Source of the DNA: Nitrospiria bacterium
GTDB lineage: Bacteria > Nitrospirota > Nitrospiria > Nitrospirales > UBA8639
Length of the DNA: 7,060 bases
Assembly: GCA_030430725.1 (NCBI GenBank)
Contig: JAUIKP010000166.1
Span: 1-7,060 of the forward strand
Direction: 5' to 3'
Shown here: piece after piece, positions 1 through 5,339 of the stretch
Position numbering within the stretch: position 1 is the first letter of the stretch
How the letters are laid out: every line of letters begins with the position of its first letter
Translations under genes and position numbers: made by a program
The notes under the pieces: generated by a model
What the model was told of the DNA's origin: nothing
Databases searched by the model: none
The model's input: the letters and a program-made list of their open reading frames with translations, nothing else

Positions 1-364
1 GGCGATTGAGCCGGAAGCCCAACGGCTGTTGGAGCGCTATCCCTATCCGGGAAATATTCGTGAACTGGAAAATATCATGGAGCGTGCGGCTATTTTTTGT
101 CGTGGGAACAGCTTGACGGAAGGGGATCTGCCTCGTGAAGTTCATGAAGTGGCACGCTCCTCGGTCAATGCGGTCACTCGAGGGGATCAACAGGTGGTGC
201 GCATGGAAATGATTCTCGGAGAGCAAACTCTTGCGGGCATTGAAAGCGATTTGATTGAAGAAGTCATGCGGGTATCTGATAATAATAAAAGTCTTGCTGC
301 CAAATACCTTGGCATTACGCGCTTTGCTCTGGACCGCCGGCTCAAGAAAATCCCTGACTCTTGA
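1..364 (+). CDS. Sigma-54-dependent Fis-family transcriptional activator (3' end only)
   Basis: Reading from base 2, the last 120 residues of an NtrC-type activator are present; the start lies outside the window. The first 40 or so residues are the end of the AAA+ sigma-54 interaction domain, with YPYPGNIRELENIMERA matching the family signature Y-x-W-P-G-N-V-R-E-L (the usual Trp is Tyr here). A linker of about 40 residues follows. A Fis-type helix-turn-helix ends the protein: NNKSLAAKYLGITRFALDRR corresponds to the family pattern G-N-x-x-x-A-A-x-x-L-G-I-x-R-x-x-L-x-x-x-L. Such proteins bind upstream enhancer sites and use ATP to open sigma-54 promoters. The receiver or sensor domain that would say what it responds to is not visible, so the regulon is unknown. 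It ends with TGA at 362-364 and no obvious terminator follows directly. Confidence 0.88.
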   Translation, partial: AIEPEAQRLLERYPYPGNIRELENIMERAAIFCRGNSLTEGDLPREVHEVARSSVNAVTRGDQQVVRMEMILGEQTLAGIESDLIEEVMRVSDNNKSLAAKYLGITRFALDRRLKKIPDS

Positions 365-387
365 CCCTACCTGTTGTTGTCTGGAAT

Positions 388-469
388 AACCCCTAATGAA
401 GATGTTCGCACGTTCGTCTCCTGGGAACAATTGACTCCTTGAGGTGGTTCTTCCAAACCATTAGGGGTT
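388..469. repeat. 11-bp perfect inverted repeat pair
   Basis: AACCCCTAATG at 388-398 is the exact reverse complement of CATTAGGGGTT at 459-469, separated by 60 bases. It lies just downstream of the activator gene. A transcript could form a closing stem around a weakly structured loop, but no T-run follows, so it is not a classic terminator. Its role is unknown. Confidence 0.55.
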
Positions 470-539
470 GTATTGAAAAATAAGGATTTCCAAGCCCCTG
501 TAGGCCCATAGGTACGTTGGAGACCAGAGGCATCGGGAC

Positions 540-653
540 GGTTCAAAAAAGTTTGTCCAGCAAGGCCGCAGCCAGTTTTGCCCGCACCCCGTACTTCAAG
601 TACATGAGCGCGGAAAAATGGCGAGAACGCCGCTGGGGTTTTTTTCAATAGCC
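540..653. repeat. Long imperfect palindromic intergenic element
   Basis: The segment is roughly symmetric about base 597. The centre is the perfect palindrome GTACTTCAAGTAC (591-603). Moving outward, TTTTGCCCGC on the left mirrors TTTTTCCGCG on the right, CCAGC (557-561) pairs with GCTGG (632-636), and the outer ends are A-rich on the left (TTCAAAAAAG) and T-rich on the right (GTTTTTTTCAA). An internal GGCG-AGAA-CGCC hairpin lies at about 620-631. This design, with GTCCAGCAAGGCCGCAGC on one arm and GAGAACGCCGCTGG on the other, resembles dispersed intergenic repeats I recall from Nitrospira genomes. The T-rich right end could also let it act as a transcription terminator. A minus-strand frame runs through it (367-657), but it has no ribosome binding site and is explained by the repeat. 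Confidence 0.6.
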
Positions 654-695
654 TCATTAGATGGCATAGTATTCACAGAGAGAATTGTCAGGTCT

Positions 696-788
696 TTATT
701 GTGAATTTTTTCGACTTTTTAGAAGAATAACGATGCCAATAATTCCAACCAACAGAGCCAAGATTCCAAGAATTTCCAAGCCTCCCAT
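696..788 (-). CDS. Putative 30-residue single-span membrane protein
   Basis: The ATG at 788-786 opens a 30-codon frame ending in TAA (698-696). It begins MGGLEILG, continues as an unbroken hydrophobic stretch rich in Ile, Leu, Val and Gly to about residue 23, and ends in a basic, polar tail (LLKSRKNSQ). That is one transmembrane helix with a positively charged C-terminus, predicted to face the cytoplasm. On the minus strand the ATG is preceded by AGAGGATAGGAG, a good purine-rich ribosome binding site. No family is recognised. Small single-span proteins of this kind often attach to larger membrane complexes, but there is no neighbour that says which. The hydrophobic pattern and the ribosome binding site favour a real gene; its short length means chance cannot be excluded. 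Confidence 0.55.
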   Translation of the reverse strand: MGGLEILGILALLVGIIGIVILLKSRKNSQ

Positions 789-982
789 ACTCCTATCCTC
801 TTACGATTGTGTGGCTTCTGAGTTTATCTTTCTAGCTGTGTATTTTCGGGCAAAAAAAATGTAAGCGGACCGAATTCTTGCCAAACAGTCTAAATAGGAT
901 TTCATTCAGTCGTTTCTATCCTTTCTCTTTTGGTCGAAATCGTCAAGGTGTCTCAAACAGCATGCTTGAAATTTCAGTGATA

Positions 983-1066
983 AACCATGGCAACCGGAAA
1001 TTCTTCTAAGCCAGATATTACGCCTTGCCTACCAGGACGAGCAGGTAAGATGGTTGGGAATTTTTT
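983..1066 (+). other. Possible three-way-junction RNA structure with a T-run
   Basis: AACCAT (983-988) pairs with ATGGTT (1050-1055). Enclosed are a short stem GGC/GCC (989-991 with 1010-1012) and a stronger hairpin CTTGCCT/AGGTAAG (1024-1030 with 1043-1049, one G-U pair). The strong hairpin abuts the closing stem exactly, so the two could stack. Six T residues follow at 1061-1066. This could be a terminator or the end of a small RNA. It does not match a riboswitch consensus I know; the conserved bases of the c-di-GMP-I class are absent. Confidence 0.3.
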
Positions 1067-1099
1067 ATGGATTCAGGGTCTACTTGCTCTCGGCACACA

Positions 1100-1103
1100 A
1101 TAT
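1100..1103. repeat. Candidate target-site duplication, left copy
   Basis: ATAT flanks the left end and recurs at 2350-2353 flanking the right end. Four bases in AT-rich DNA is weak evidence alone, but the position at both IS ends supports it. Confidence 0.5.
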
Positions 1104-1120
1104 GGGCATCTCTAAAAACG
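1104..1120 (+). repeat. Left terminal inverted repeat of the IS
   Basis: GGGCATCTCTAAAAACG is the transposase-binding end upstream of the transposase gene. It matches the right end at 15 of 17 positions. Confidence 0.85.
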
Positions 1121-1172
1121 GCTGACAAATCTGTTGGATTCTGGCATAAGGCTGGTCCAAGGAGGACCGCTT

Positions 1173-2294
1173 ATGGACACACCGAGCCAACTTGGATTTT
1201 TTGACCTGACCAATCGCTACGACGCTCTCACGGAGAAGGGGGATCCCTTGAAGCCACTCGCCCAGGATATCCCCTGGGCCCGTTTTCGCAAGACCCTGGA
1301 GAAGAGTCTCCGTCGCTCCAAGTGCGGCCGGCCACCGTTTGATGCGATTCTCATGTTCAAGGTGCTCGTGGTGCAAGCCCTCTATAACTTGTCCGATGAC
1401 CAAACGGAAGATCAGATTCGCGATCGACTCTCCTTCATGCGCTTCTTGGGCCTTGACCTGCATCAGCGGATTCCCGATGCCAAGACCATCTGGTTGTTTT
1501 GCGAGACGTTGGCCCAAGCCGGCGTCGTGGAAACACTCTTCGCCCAATTTGATACGTATCTGGCGGGCCAGGGATTGCAAGCGCGTGGCGGCCAACTGAT
1601 TGATGCCTCGCTGATCCCGGTGCCGATACAACGCAATACACGTGAGGAGAACGCCACGGTGAAGGCAGGCGACTGTCCGACGGACTGGGAGACCCAGCCT
1701 GCGAAGCGACGGCAGAAGGATACCGAGGCGCGCTGGACGAAGAAGCATGGGGCGAGGCACTTTGGGTATAAGAATCATGTGAACGTGGATAAGCACCACA
1801 AACTCATTCGTCGGTATACGGGCACTGATGCGGCGGTGCATGACAGTCAAGTCCTTGAGGACGTGTTGCAGCCCAAGACCGCTGGCCGAGACGTATGGGC
1901 CGATGCCGCTTACCGGTCGGCAGAAATCGAAAGGCAGCTCAAGAAGCGGAAGCTGCGCTCACGCATTCAGTACAAGGGGTATCGAGATAAGCCCTTGACG
2001 CCCAAACAAACGCAAACCAATCAGCGCCGGGCCCGCATTCGCGCCCGCGTCGAACATGTCTTCGGCCATCACGTCATGGCGATGGGAGGCAAACTGATTC
2101 GAACCATTGGTCGGGTCCGGGCGCGGACCAAGATCGGGCTGAAGAATCTCACATATAATTTTCAACGGTTCCTTGTGTTGACGGCCGCTATCCGAGGGCA
2201 AGCCACGGAAGCATGGGGGCGGGAACGACCAGGAAGCGGAACAATCATGGGCGTGAGCCCGTCTCTTTGCTCATTTTGGCTCCTGAGTTCATGA
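1173..2294 (+). CDS. IS5-family DDE transposase
   Basis: The 373-residue protein cuts and joins the IS ends with a DDE active site. Residues 50-95 (RPPFDAILMFKVLVVQALYN onward) form the N-terminal helical domain typical of IS5 transposases (DUF772). The catalytic residues appear to be Asp144 (GGQLIDASLIPVP), Asp244 (VWADAAYRS) and Glu294 (RARVEHVFGHH), with GYKNHVNVDKHHKLIRRY before the second Asp as in the family. The C-terminal part (GLKNLTYNFQRFLVL) is also typical. I chose the ATG at 1173 because AAGGAGG (1159-1165) lies 7 bases upstream. An in-frame TTG at 1134 would add 13 residues but lacks such a site. Length and motifs indicate an intact enzyme. The last 30 or so residues are less conserved-looking and run nearly to the right end of the element. 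Confidence 0.96.
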   Translation: MDTPSQLGFFDLTNRYDALTEKGDPLKPLAQDIPWARFRKTLEKSLRRSKCGRPPFDAILMFKVLVVQALYNLSDDQTEDQIRDRLSFMRFLGLDLHQRIPDAKTIWLFCETLAQAGVVETLFAQFDTYLAGQGLQARGGQLIDASLIPVPIQRNTREENATVKAGDCPTDWETQPAKRRQKDTEARWTKKHGARHFGYKNHVNVDKHHKLIRRYTGTDAAVHDSQVLEDVLQPKTAGRDVWADAAYRSAEIERQLKKRKLRSRIQYKGYRDKPLTPKQTQTNQRRARIRARVEHVFGHHVMAMGGKLIRTIGRVRARTKIGLKNLTYNFQRFLVLTAAIRGQATEAWGRERPGSGTIMGVSPSLCSFWLLSS

Positions 2295-2332
2295 ACCGCA
2301 TCTCCCGGGGAGGACGAGCGAGGCAAACCTTA

Positions 2333-2349
2333 CGTTTTTAGAGGTGCCT
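2333..2349 (-). repeat. Right terminal inverted repeat of the IS
   Basis: CGTTTTTAGAGGTGCCT is the reverse-complement partner of the left end, with mismatches at the outermost position and at position 6. It is followed at once by ATAT and a TATAAT hexamer. Confidence 0.85.
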
Positions 2350-2353
2350 ATAT
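2350..2353. repeat. Candidate target-site duplication, right copy
   Basis: This is the second ATAT, directly outside the right inverted repeat. It forms the start of the TATAAT box described at 2351-2356. Confidence 0.5.
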
Positions 2354-2356
2354 AAT
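2351..2356 (+). promoter_or_regulatory. TATAAT -10 box at the IS/priA junction
   Basis: A perfect -10 hexamer lies 87 bases before the priA-type start codon. If the IS and one ATAT copy are removed, the host DNA reads ACACAATATAATAG, so the box predates the insertion and was regenerated by the target duplication. Any -35 element now has to come from the IS right end. The hexamers at the right spacing (around 2328-2334) are poor matches to TTGACA, so activity is uncertain. Confidence 0.35.
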
Positions 2357-2442
2357 AGTTGATTCGAGGGTTGACGTTGAATGGCGTTGTCGGCAGAACA
2401 ACTCGCTGGTAGAGTCTGTGCTTATGAAAACCGTAACCACTC

Positions 2443-4752
2443 ATGCTTGCTGACGTAGTCCTCCCGGCCAGACGGTTTCAGATCTTTACCTATCAAGTCC
2501 CCCCCCATCTGCTTCCCCTATTGCATGTGGGAAGCCCCGTGGTGGTACCTTTAGGTTCTACCATCGTCTCTGGAGTCGTCGTTACCCTCTTTGAAGCACA
2601 GGTCTCCTCTTCCCCGCAAACGCTGTTCCGACAAAAACCGTTACGTGCCATTCTTTCGTTGGAGGCCGATGTTGAGAGCCGTCCGTTGGAACACAACCTT
2701 CTTCGGCTGCTTCAAAAAATTTCAGAGTATTATCTGGCTCCTCTCTCCGCATGCTTGCGGTTGATTGTTCCCCCACATTCGATTTCAGTGATGAGGCGAA
2801 TCTCCCTAACGGAGAAAGGTCGACAGGCCGTATTGGATCGCTCGCTGGCATCTGACATCCAGTTGGTGCTTCGCAAGTTAGAACAAGCTCCCAGTGGATT
2901 GCTCCGATCCTCTCTTATGCGAACGATGCACAATGTTTCAGATATTTTGACCCGTGCGAAAAAGAAGGGGTGGATTATTGAACGGACAACTTTGCCTTCA
3001 GGGTCCAATGTTCAGAGTCCGGTCCGTGGAAGCAGGGGTAGGCGAAATCCGGTGCATTCGATTGCCCGAGGATTATTTGATTCTCCTGAAGAACCCAGGA
3101 ACCTCGCGGAATCTATTCAACAGACGGCGTTCATAGACAACCGGTTAGCGAAGCAATTGTTGATTGCCGTCGAAAACGGGGGTTTTCGGGAGATGCCAGT
3201 TGTGGGATCGGAATCAGTTCGACAGGATCTGTTGTTCAAGATGATTGAGACCATTCTGGATAAAGGCCGTCGCGTCCTCATCCTTTTTCCAGAAGTGCAG
3301 CAAACTGAAATCATTGGCGAGCAGGTACGACTCCTCTGCAATAATCAGGTTGAGGTCTATCATGGCCATCTCTCGACAATGGTTCGTGCTGCTCGGTGGG
3401 AACGAATTCGACAGGGCGATGTGCAAGTTGTGGTGGGGACTCGATCCGCAGTATTTCTGCCTATTCCTAATTTGGGTATGGTTTGGATCAATCAAGAGGA
3501 GGATCCGTCTTACAAAGATGAGCATCTTCCGTATTTTCACGCTCGGGAAGTCGCGCGAATGCGAGGAGAATGTGATCAGGCTCTCGTGGTGTATAGTTCT
3601 GGATCTCCTTCCTTGGAACTCTATGGACGCTTTACCGAGCAGGTCGGTGAGGCATTGGAACGCCCATCACACCAGGTTGCCCATGTGAAAATGGTGGATT
3701 TACGAACCTTACCGTATGAGACCATTCTGTCCCCGGCTTTAATCACCAGGATGTCTCGGTCATTGGACGAGGGAGAGCAAGTCATACTACTTCTCAATCG
3801 TAAAGGGTTTTCCGGTGCGCTGATGTGCCGGGATTGTGGCAAGACTTCGAACTGTCCAAGCTGTGGAGTTCCATTGAAACTTTATCAGCGACCTTCCCGT
3901 TTGATGTGCACCTACTGTGAGAGGAGTCAATCAACACCTGAAACCTGCCCAACATGTCAGGGGAGGGTGTTTCGATTTTCCGGCACGGGAACTCAGCGAC
4001 TGGAAGCAGAGGTGAGCCGTCTTTTCCCGTCGGTCTTTGTTGCCCGGTTCGATCGGGAGAATGTGAAAACCCCCGAAGCGGCTGATGCGATGTTACGCCA
4101 ATTCCGGCACAGGGACATTGGGGTAATGATCGGAACGGAATTTTTAGTTCATCAATCAGAACCACCCACGGCTCCTGTCATTGGATTTCCTGAAGCGGAT
4201 CTTGGGCTCCATATTCCTGAATTCCGATCAGCTGAACGAACGTTTCAGATGTTGTCGAAGGCTCTCAAATTGGCCCGGAATGGACAGGAGCCCGGGGAGG
4301 TGCTCCTCCAAACCCGAATTCCTGATCATCATGTCCTCACAGCCATTGGGCACCAGTGTCCCCGAATGTTTTATGACCAGGAACTGGAGTTACGTGACCT
4401 CTTAGGGTATCCCCCGACTACCCACTTAATTTTGTTGGTTGTGACGGGGGAGCAGGCCCCACGCGTGCAACAAATCGTGGACTTTCTCCATCAACGATTG
4501 AAGGAGATGGAAGCGAAAAGACCTTCTGGTGCAGCAGGAAAAGGGGGCATGGGAGCGCCAATGGTTCTGGGTCCAATGGCATCCAAGAAGCCAGGGCGGA
4601 TCAAAAAAAATCGGGTCCTTTTTTTGATAAAAACGACTGACTTATCGGAAACACGGAGAGGTCTTCAAATAATTCAGCGGGAGTATGAGGTAGAGTTTCC
4701 AAAAAGTCCTGTGGTGGTTGAATTTAACGTGGACCCCATGGCCATTCAATAG
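2443..4752 (+). CDS. priA: PriA-type primosomal protein N' lacking helicase motifs
   Basis: This is a 769-residue homologue of PriA, which recognises stalled forks and reloads the replicative helicase. Seen: an N-terminal 3'-end-binding domain (1 to about 105, ADVVLPARRFQIFTY), a winged-helix region (about 118-180), a helicase-like core (about 240-610), eight zinc cysteines (462, 465, 471, 474, 489, 492, 502, 505) and a C-terminal domain ending VVVEFNVDPM. Length is normal. Every ATPase motif is changed: Walker A is VGSESVRQ (254-261), DEEH is NQEE (350-353), GSATPS is SSGSPS (385-390), motif V is GTEFLVHQSEP (564-574), and the motif VI arginines are Leu610 and Asn613. VGTRSAVF and ADLGL-x-x-P-E-F-R-S-A-E-R-T-F remain. 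The frame is open throughout, so this is divergence rather than decay. The start at 2443 is forced by an in-frame TAA at 2434-2436; no clear Shine-Dalgarno precedes it. Actinobacterial PriA also lacks helicase motifs. Assignment to the family is firm; the ATPase-dead role is inferred. Confidence 0.92.
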   Translation: MLADVVLPARRFQIFTYQVPPHLLPLLHVGSPVVVPLGSTIVSGVVVTLFEAQVSSSPQTLFRQKPLRAILSLEADVESRPLEHNLLRLLQKISEYYLAPLSACLRLIVPPHSISVMRRISLTEKGRQAVLDRSLASDIQLVLRKLEQAPSGLLRSSLMRTMHNVSDILTRAKKKGWIIERTTLPSGSNVQSPVRGSRGRRNPVHSIARGLFDSPEEPRNLAESIQQTAFIDNRLAKQLLIAVENGGFREMPVVGSESVRQDLLFKMIETILDKGRRVLILFPEVQQTEIIGEQVRLLCNNQVEVYHGHLSTMVRAARWERIRQGDVQVVVGTRSAVFLPIPNLGMVWINQEEDPSYKDEHLPYFHAREVARMRGECDQALVVYSSGSPSLELYGRFTEQVGEALERPSHQVAHVKMVDLRTLPYETILSPALITRMSRSLDEGEQVILLLNRKGFSGALMCRDCGKTSNCPSCGVPLKLYQRPSRLMCTYCERSQSTPETCPTCQGRVFRFSGTGTQRLEAEVSRLFPSVFVARFDRENVKTPEAADAMLRQFRHRDIGVMIGTEFLVHQSEPPTAPVIGFPEADLGLHIPEFRSAERTFQMLSKALKLARNGQEPGEVLLQTRIPDHHVLTAIGHQCPRMFYDQELELRDLLGYPPTTHLILLVVTGEQAPRVQQIVDFLHQRLKEMEAKRPSGAAGKGGMGAPMVLGPMASKKPGRIKKNRVLFLIKTTDLSETRRGLQIIQREYEVEFPKSPVVVEFNVDPMAIQ

Positions 4753-4776
4753 AAGCAGGTTGGACTCAGAGTGTGA

Positions 4777-5217
4777 TTAGCCTGATCGCCTTCTTGCCTG
4801 TTTCTTCTGGTTTTTTGTCTTGGGAAGGGTGGTTGAAGGGGAGGTTGGGGTGTTCTTCTCTCGAGTGCGTTTGAAAATGCCATAGGCAAAGGTCATCCAG
4901 AACACGCCGGAAAACAGGCCAAACAACACGGCGGTGAAAATCCGTTCCAATTCTTCTAGTGGAGGTTCTGGTCCCAGCTTTTGAAGGTCGGCCATTTGCA
5001 TGATGGGCCACGCCAAACTCTCCACTCCTAAGAGGAATGTGGACGTTGCCCAGATCGATCCAATAGACGGACTTTTCCAGGCCAACAGGATGGCCAGCCC
5101 GATGGCCAGAGCCATTCCCGTGGGCACCGGTAAGGCTCCCGCTAATAGCCAGAGTCCCACCGTCACGGTGAGGCTACCCAACACAGCGTTCAGTTGATGC
5201 CACAAATGATCATTCAT
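4777..5217 (-). CDS. Hypothetical four-span membrane protein with basic C-terminal tail
   Basis: The 146-residue protein has four likely membrane segments: about 10-28, 32-48, 52-73 and 92-115. A polar acidic loop (QKLGPEPPLEELER) lies before the last. Residues 116-146 form a strongly basic tail rich in Lys, Arg, Thr and Pro (ending KKQARRRSG), expected on the cytoplasmic side. No family is recognised. The ATG at 5217 has AGGA about 10 bases upstream and overlaps the TGA of another minus-strand frame (ATGA), suggesting translational coupling to what precedes it. The beta-helix gene lies 111 bases upstream on the same strand, so the two are probably cotranscribed. Its stop is 24 bases from that of the convergent priA-type gene, with no hairpin terminator between them. 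Confidence 0.82.
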   Translation of the reverse strand: MNDHLWHQLNAVLGSLTVTVGLWLLAGALPVPTGMALAIGLAILLAWKSPSIGSIWATSTFLLGVESLAWPIMQMADLQKLGPEPPLEELERIFTAVLFGLFSGVFWMTFAYGIFKRTREKNTPTSPSTTLPKTKNQKKQARRRSG

Positions 5218-5339
5218 CTCGAATCGTCCTGAAAAGCCCTGTTAACGTTGCCCACCTTATCATAGACCCACGTTCCCCGGCATCCTGCATGGTCTTGTTG
5301 AATGATCAGTCGCGCGGCGGTTTGATCTCTAGCGACCAA
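5214..5339 (-). other. Open frame linking the beta-helix and membrane genes (small gene or frameshifted tail)
   Basis: After the beta-helix stop at 5331-5329, the frame displaced by one base stays open to a TGA at 5216-5214, which overlaps the ATG of the membrane gene as ATGA. From a possible TTG at 5339 it would encode 41 residues, including LIIQQDHAGCRGTWVYDKVG. That stretch has a protein-like composition. No ribosome binding site is evident at the TTG. It may be a small independent protein, a C-terminal extension of the beta-helix protein lost or read by frameshift, or chance. Confidence 0.25.

Larger units (their letters stand above)
365..1103. other. Long intergenic region between the activator gene and the IS element
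   Basis: No large gene is supported in these 739 bases. They hold the 11-bp inverted repeat, the palindromic element, the small membrane protein candidate and the structured segment at 983-1066, each listed separately. Between 789 and 982 the DNA is AT-rich and must contain any promoter of the minus-strand small gene. I see no convincing -35/-10 pair and no RNA family there. Confidence 0.6.
1104..2349 (+). mobile_element. Complete IS5-family insertion sequence
   Basis: A single transposase gene is bounded by terminal inverted repeats. The left end is GGGCATCTCTAAAAACG (1104-1120) and the right end, read inward from 2349, is AGGCACCTCTAAAAACG, matching at 15 of 17 positions. ATAT occurs directly outside both ends (1100-1103 and 2350-2353), a candidate 4-bp target duplication, which suits the IS5 group. 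The outermost base differs between ends, so the true boundary may be one base further in; the flanks would then be TATG and TATA. Total length is about 1.25 kb, normal for the family. The element looks intact and potentially active, and it is GC-richer than the intergenic DNA around it. Confidence 0.9.

Noticed and set aside
367..657. Minus-strand 96-codon frame
   Set aside because: No ribosome binding site before its ATG, and it runs across the palindromic element and both arms of the 11-bp inverted repeat; composition does not look like a folded protein. A real small gene is not excluded.
975..1060. c-di-GMP-I (GEMM) riboswitch
   Set aside because: The two-hairpin layout and a GGCAACC segment prompted the idea, but the conserved ACGCAAAGCC segment and tetraloop receptor are missing.
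1080..1850. Minus-strand 256-codon frame antisense to the transposase
   Set aside because: It is the shadow of a GC-rich transposase gene with clear catalytic motifs on the plus strand; the antisense product resembles no family.
3214..3688. Overlapping frames on both strands inside the priA-type gene (up to 147 codons)
   Set aside because: The plus-strand priA frame has conserved PriA segments through this region; the others are shadows.
3794..4165. Minus-strand 123-codon frame inside the priA-type gene
   Set aside because: Antisense to the zinc-binding region, which is clearly coding on the plus strand.
2443..4752. priA as a decaying pseudogene caused by the upstream IS
   Set aside because: The frame is uninterrupted over 769 codons, and changes cluster in ATPase motifs while the zinc and C-terminal motifs persist, which fits old, selected divergence rather than recent decay.
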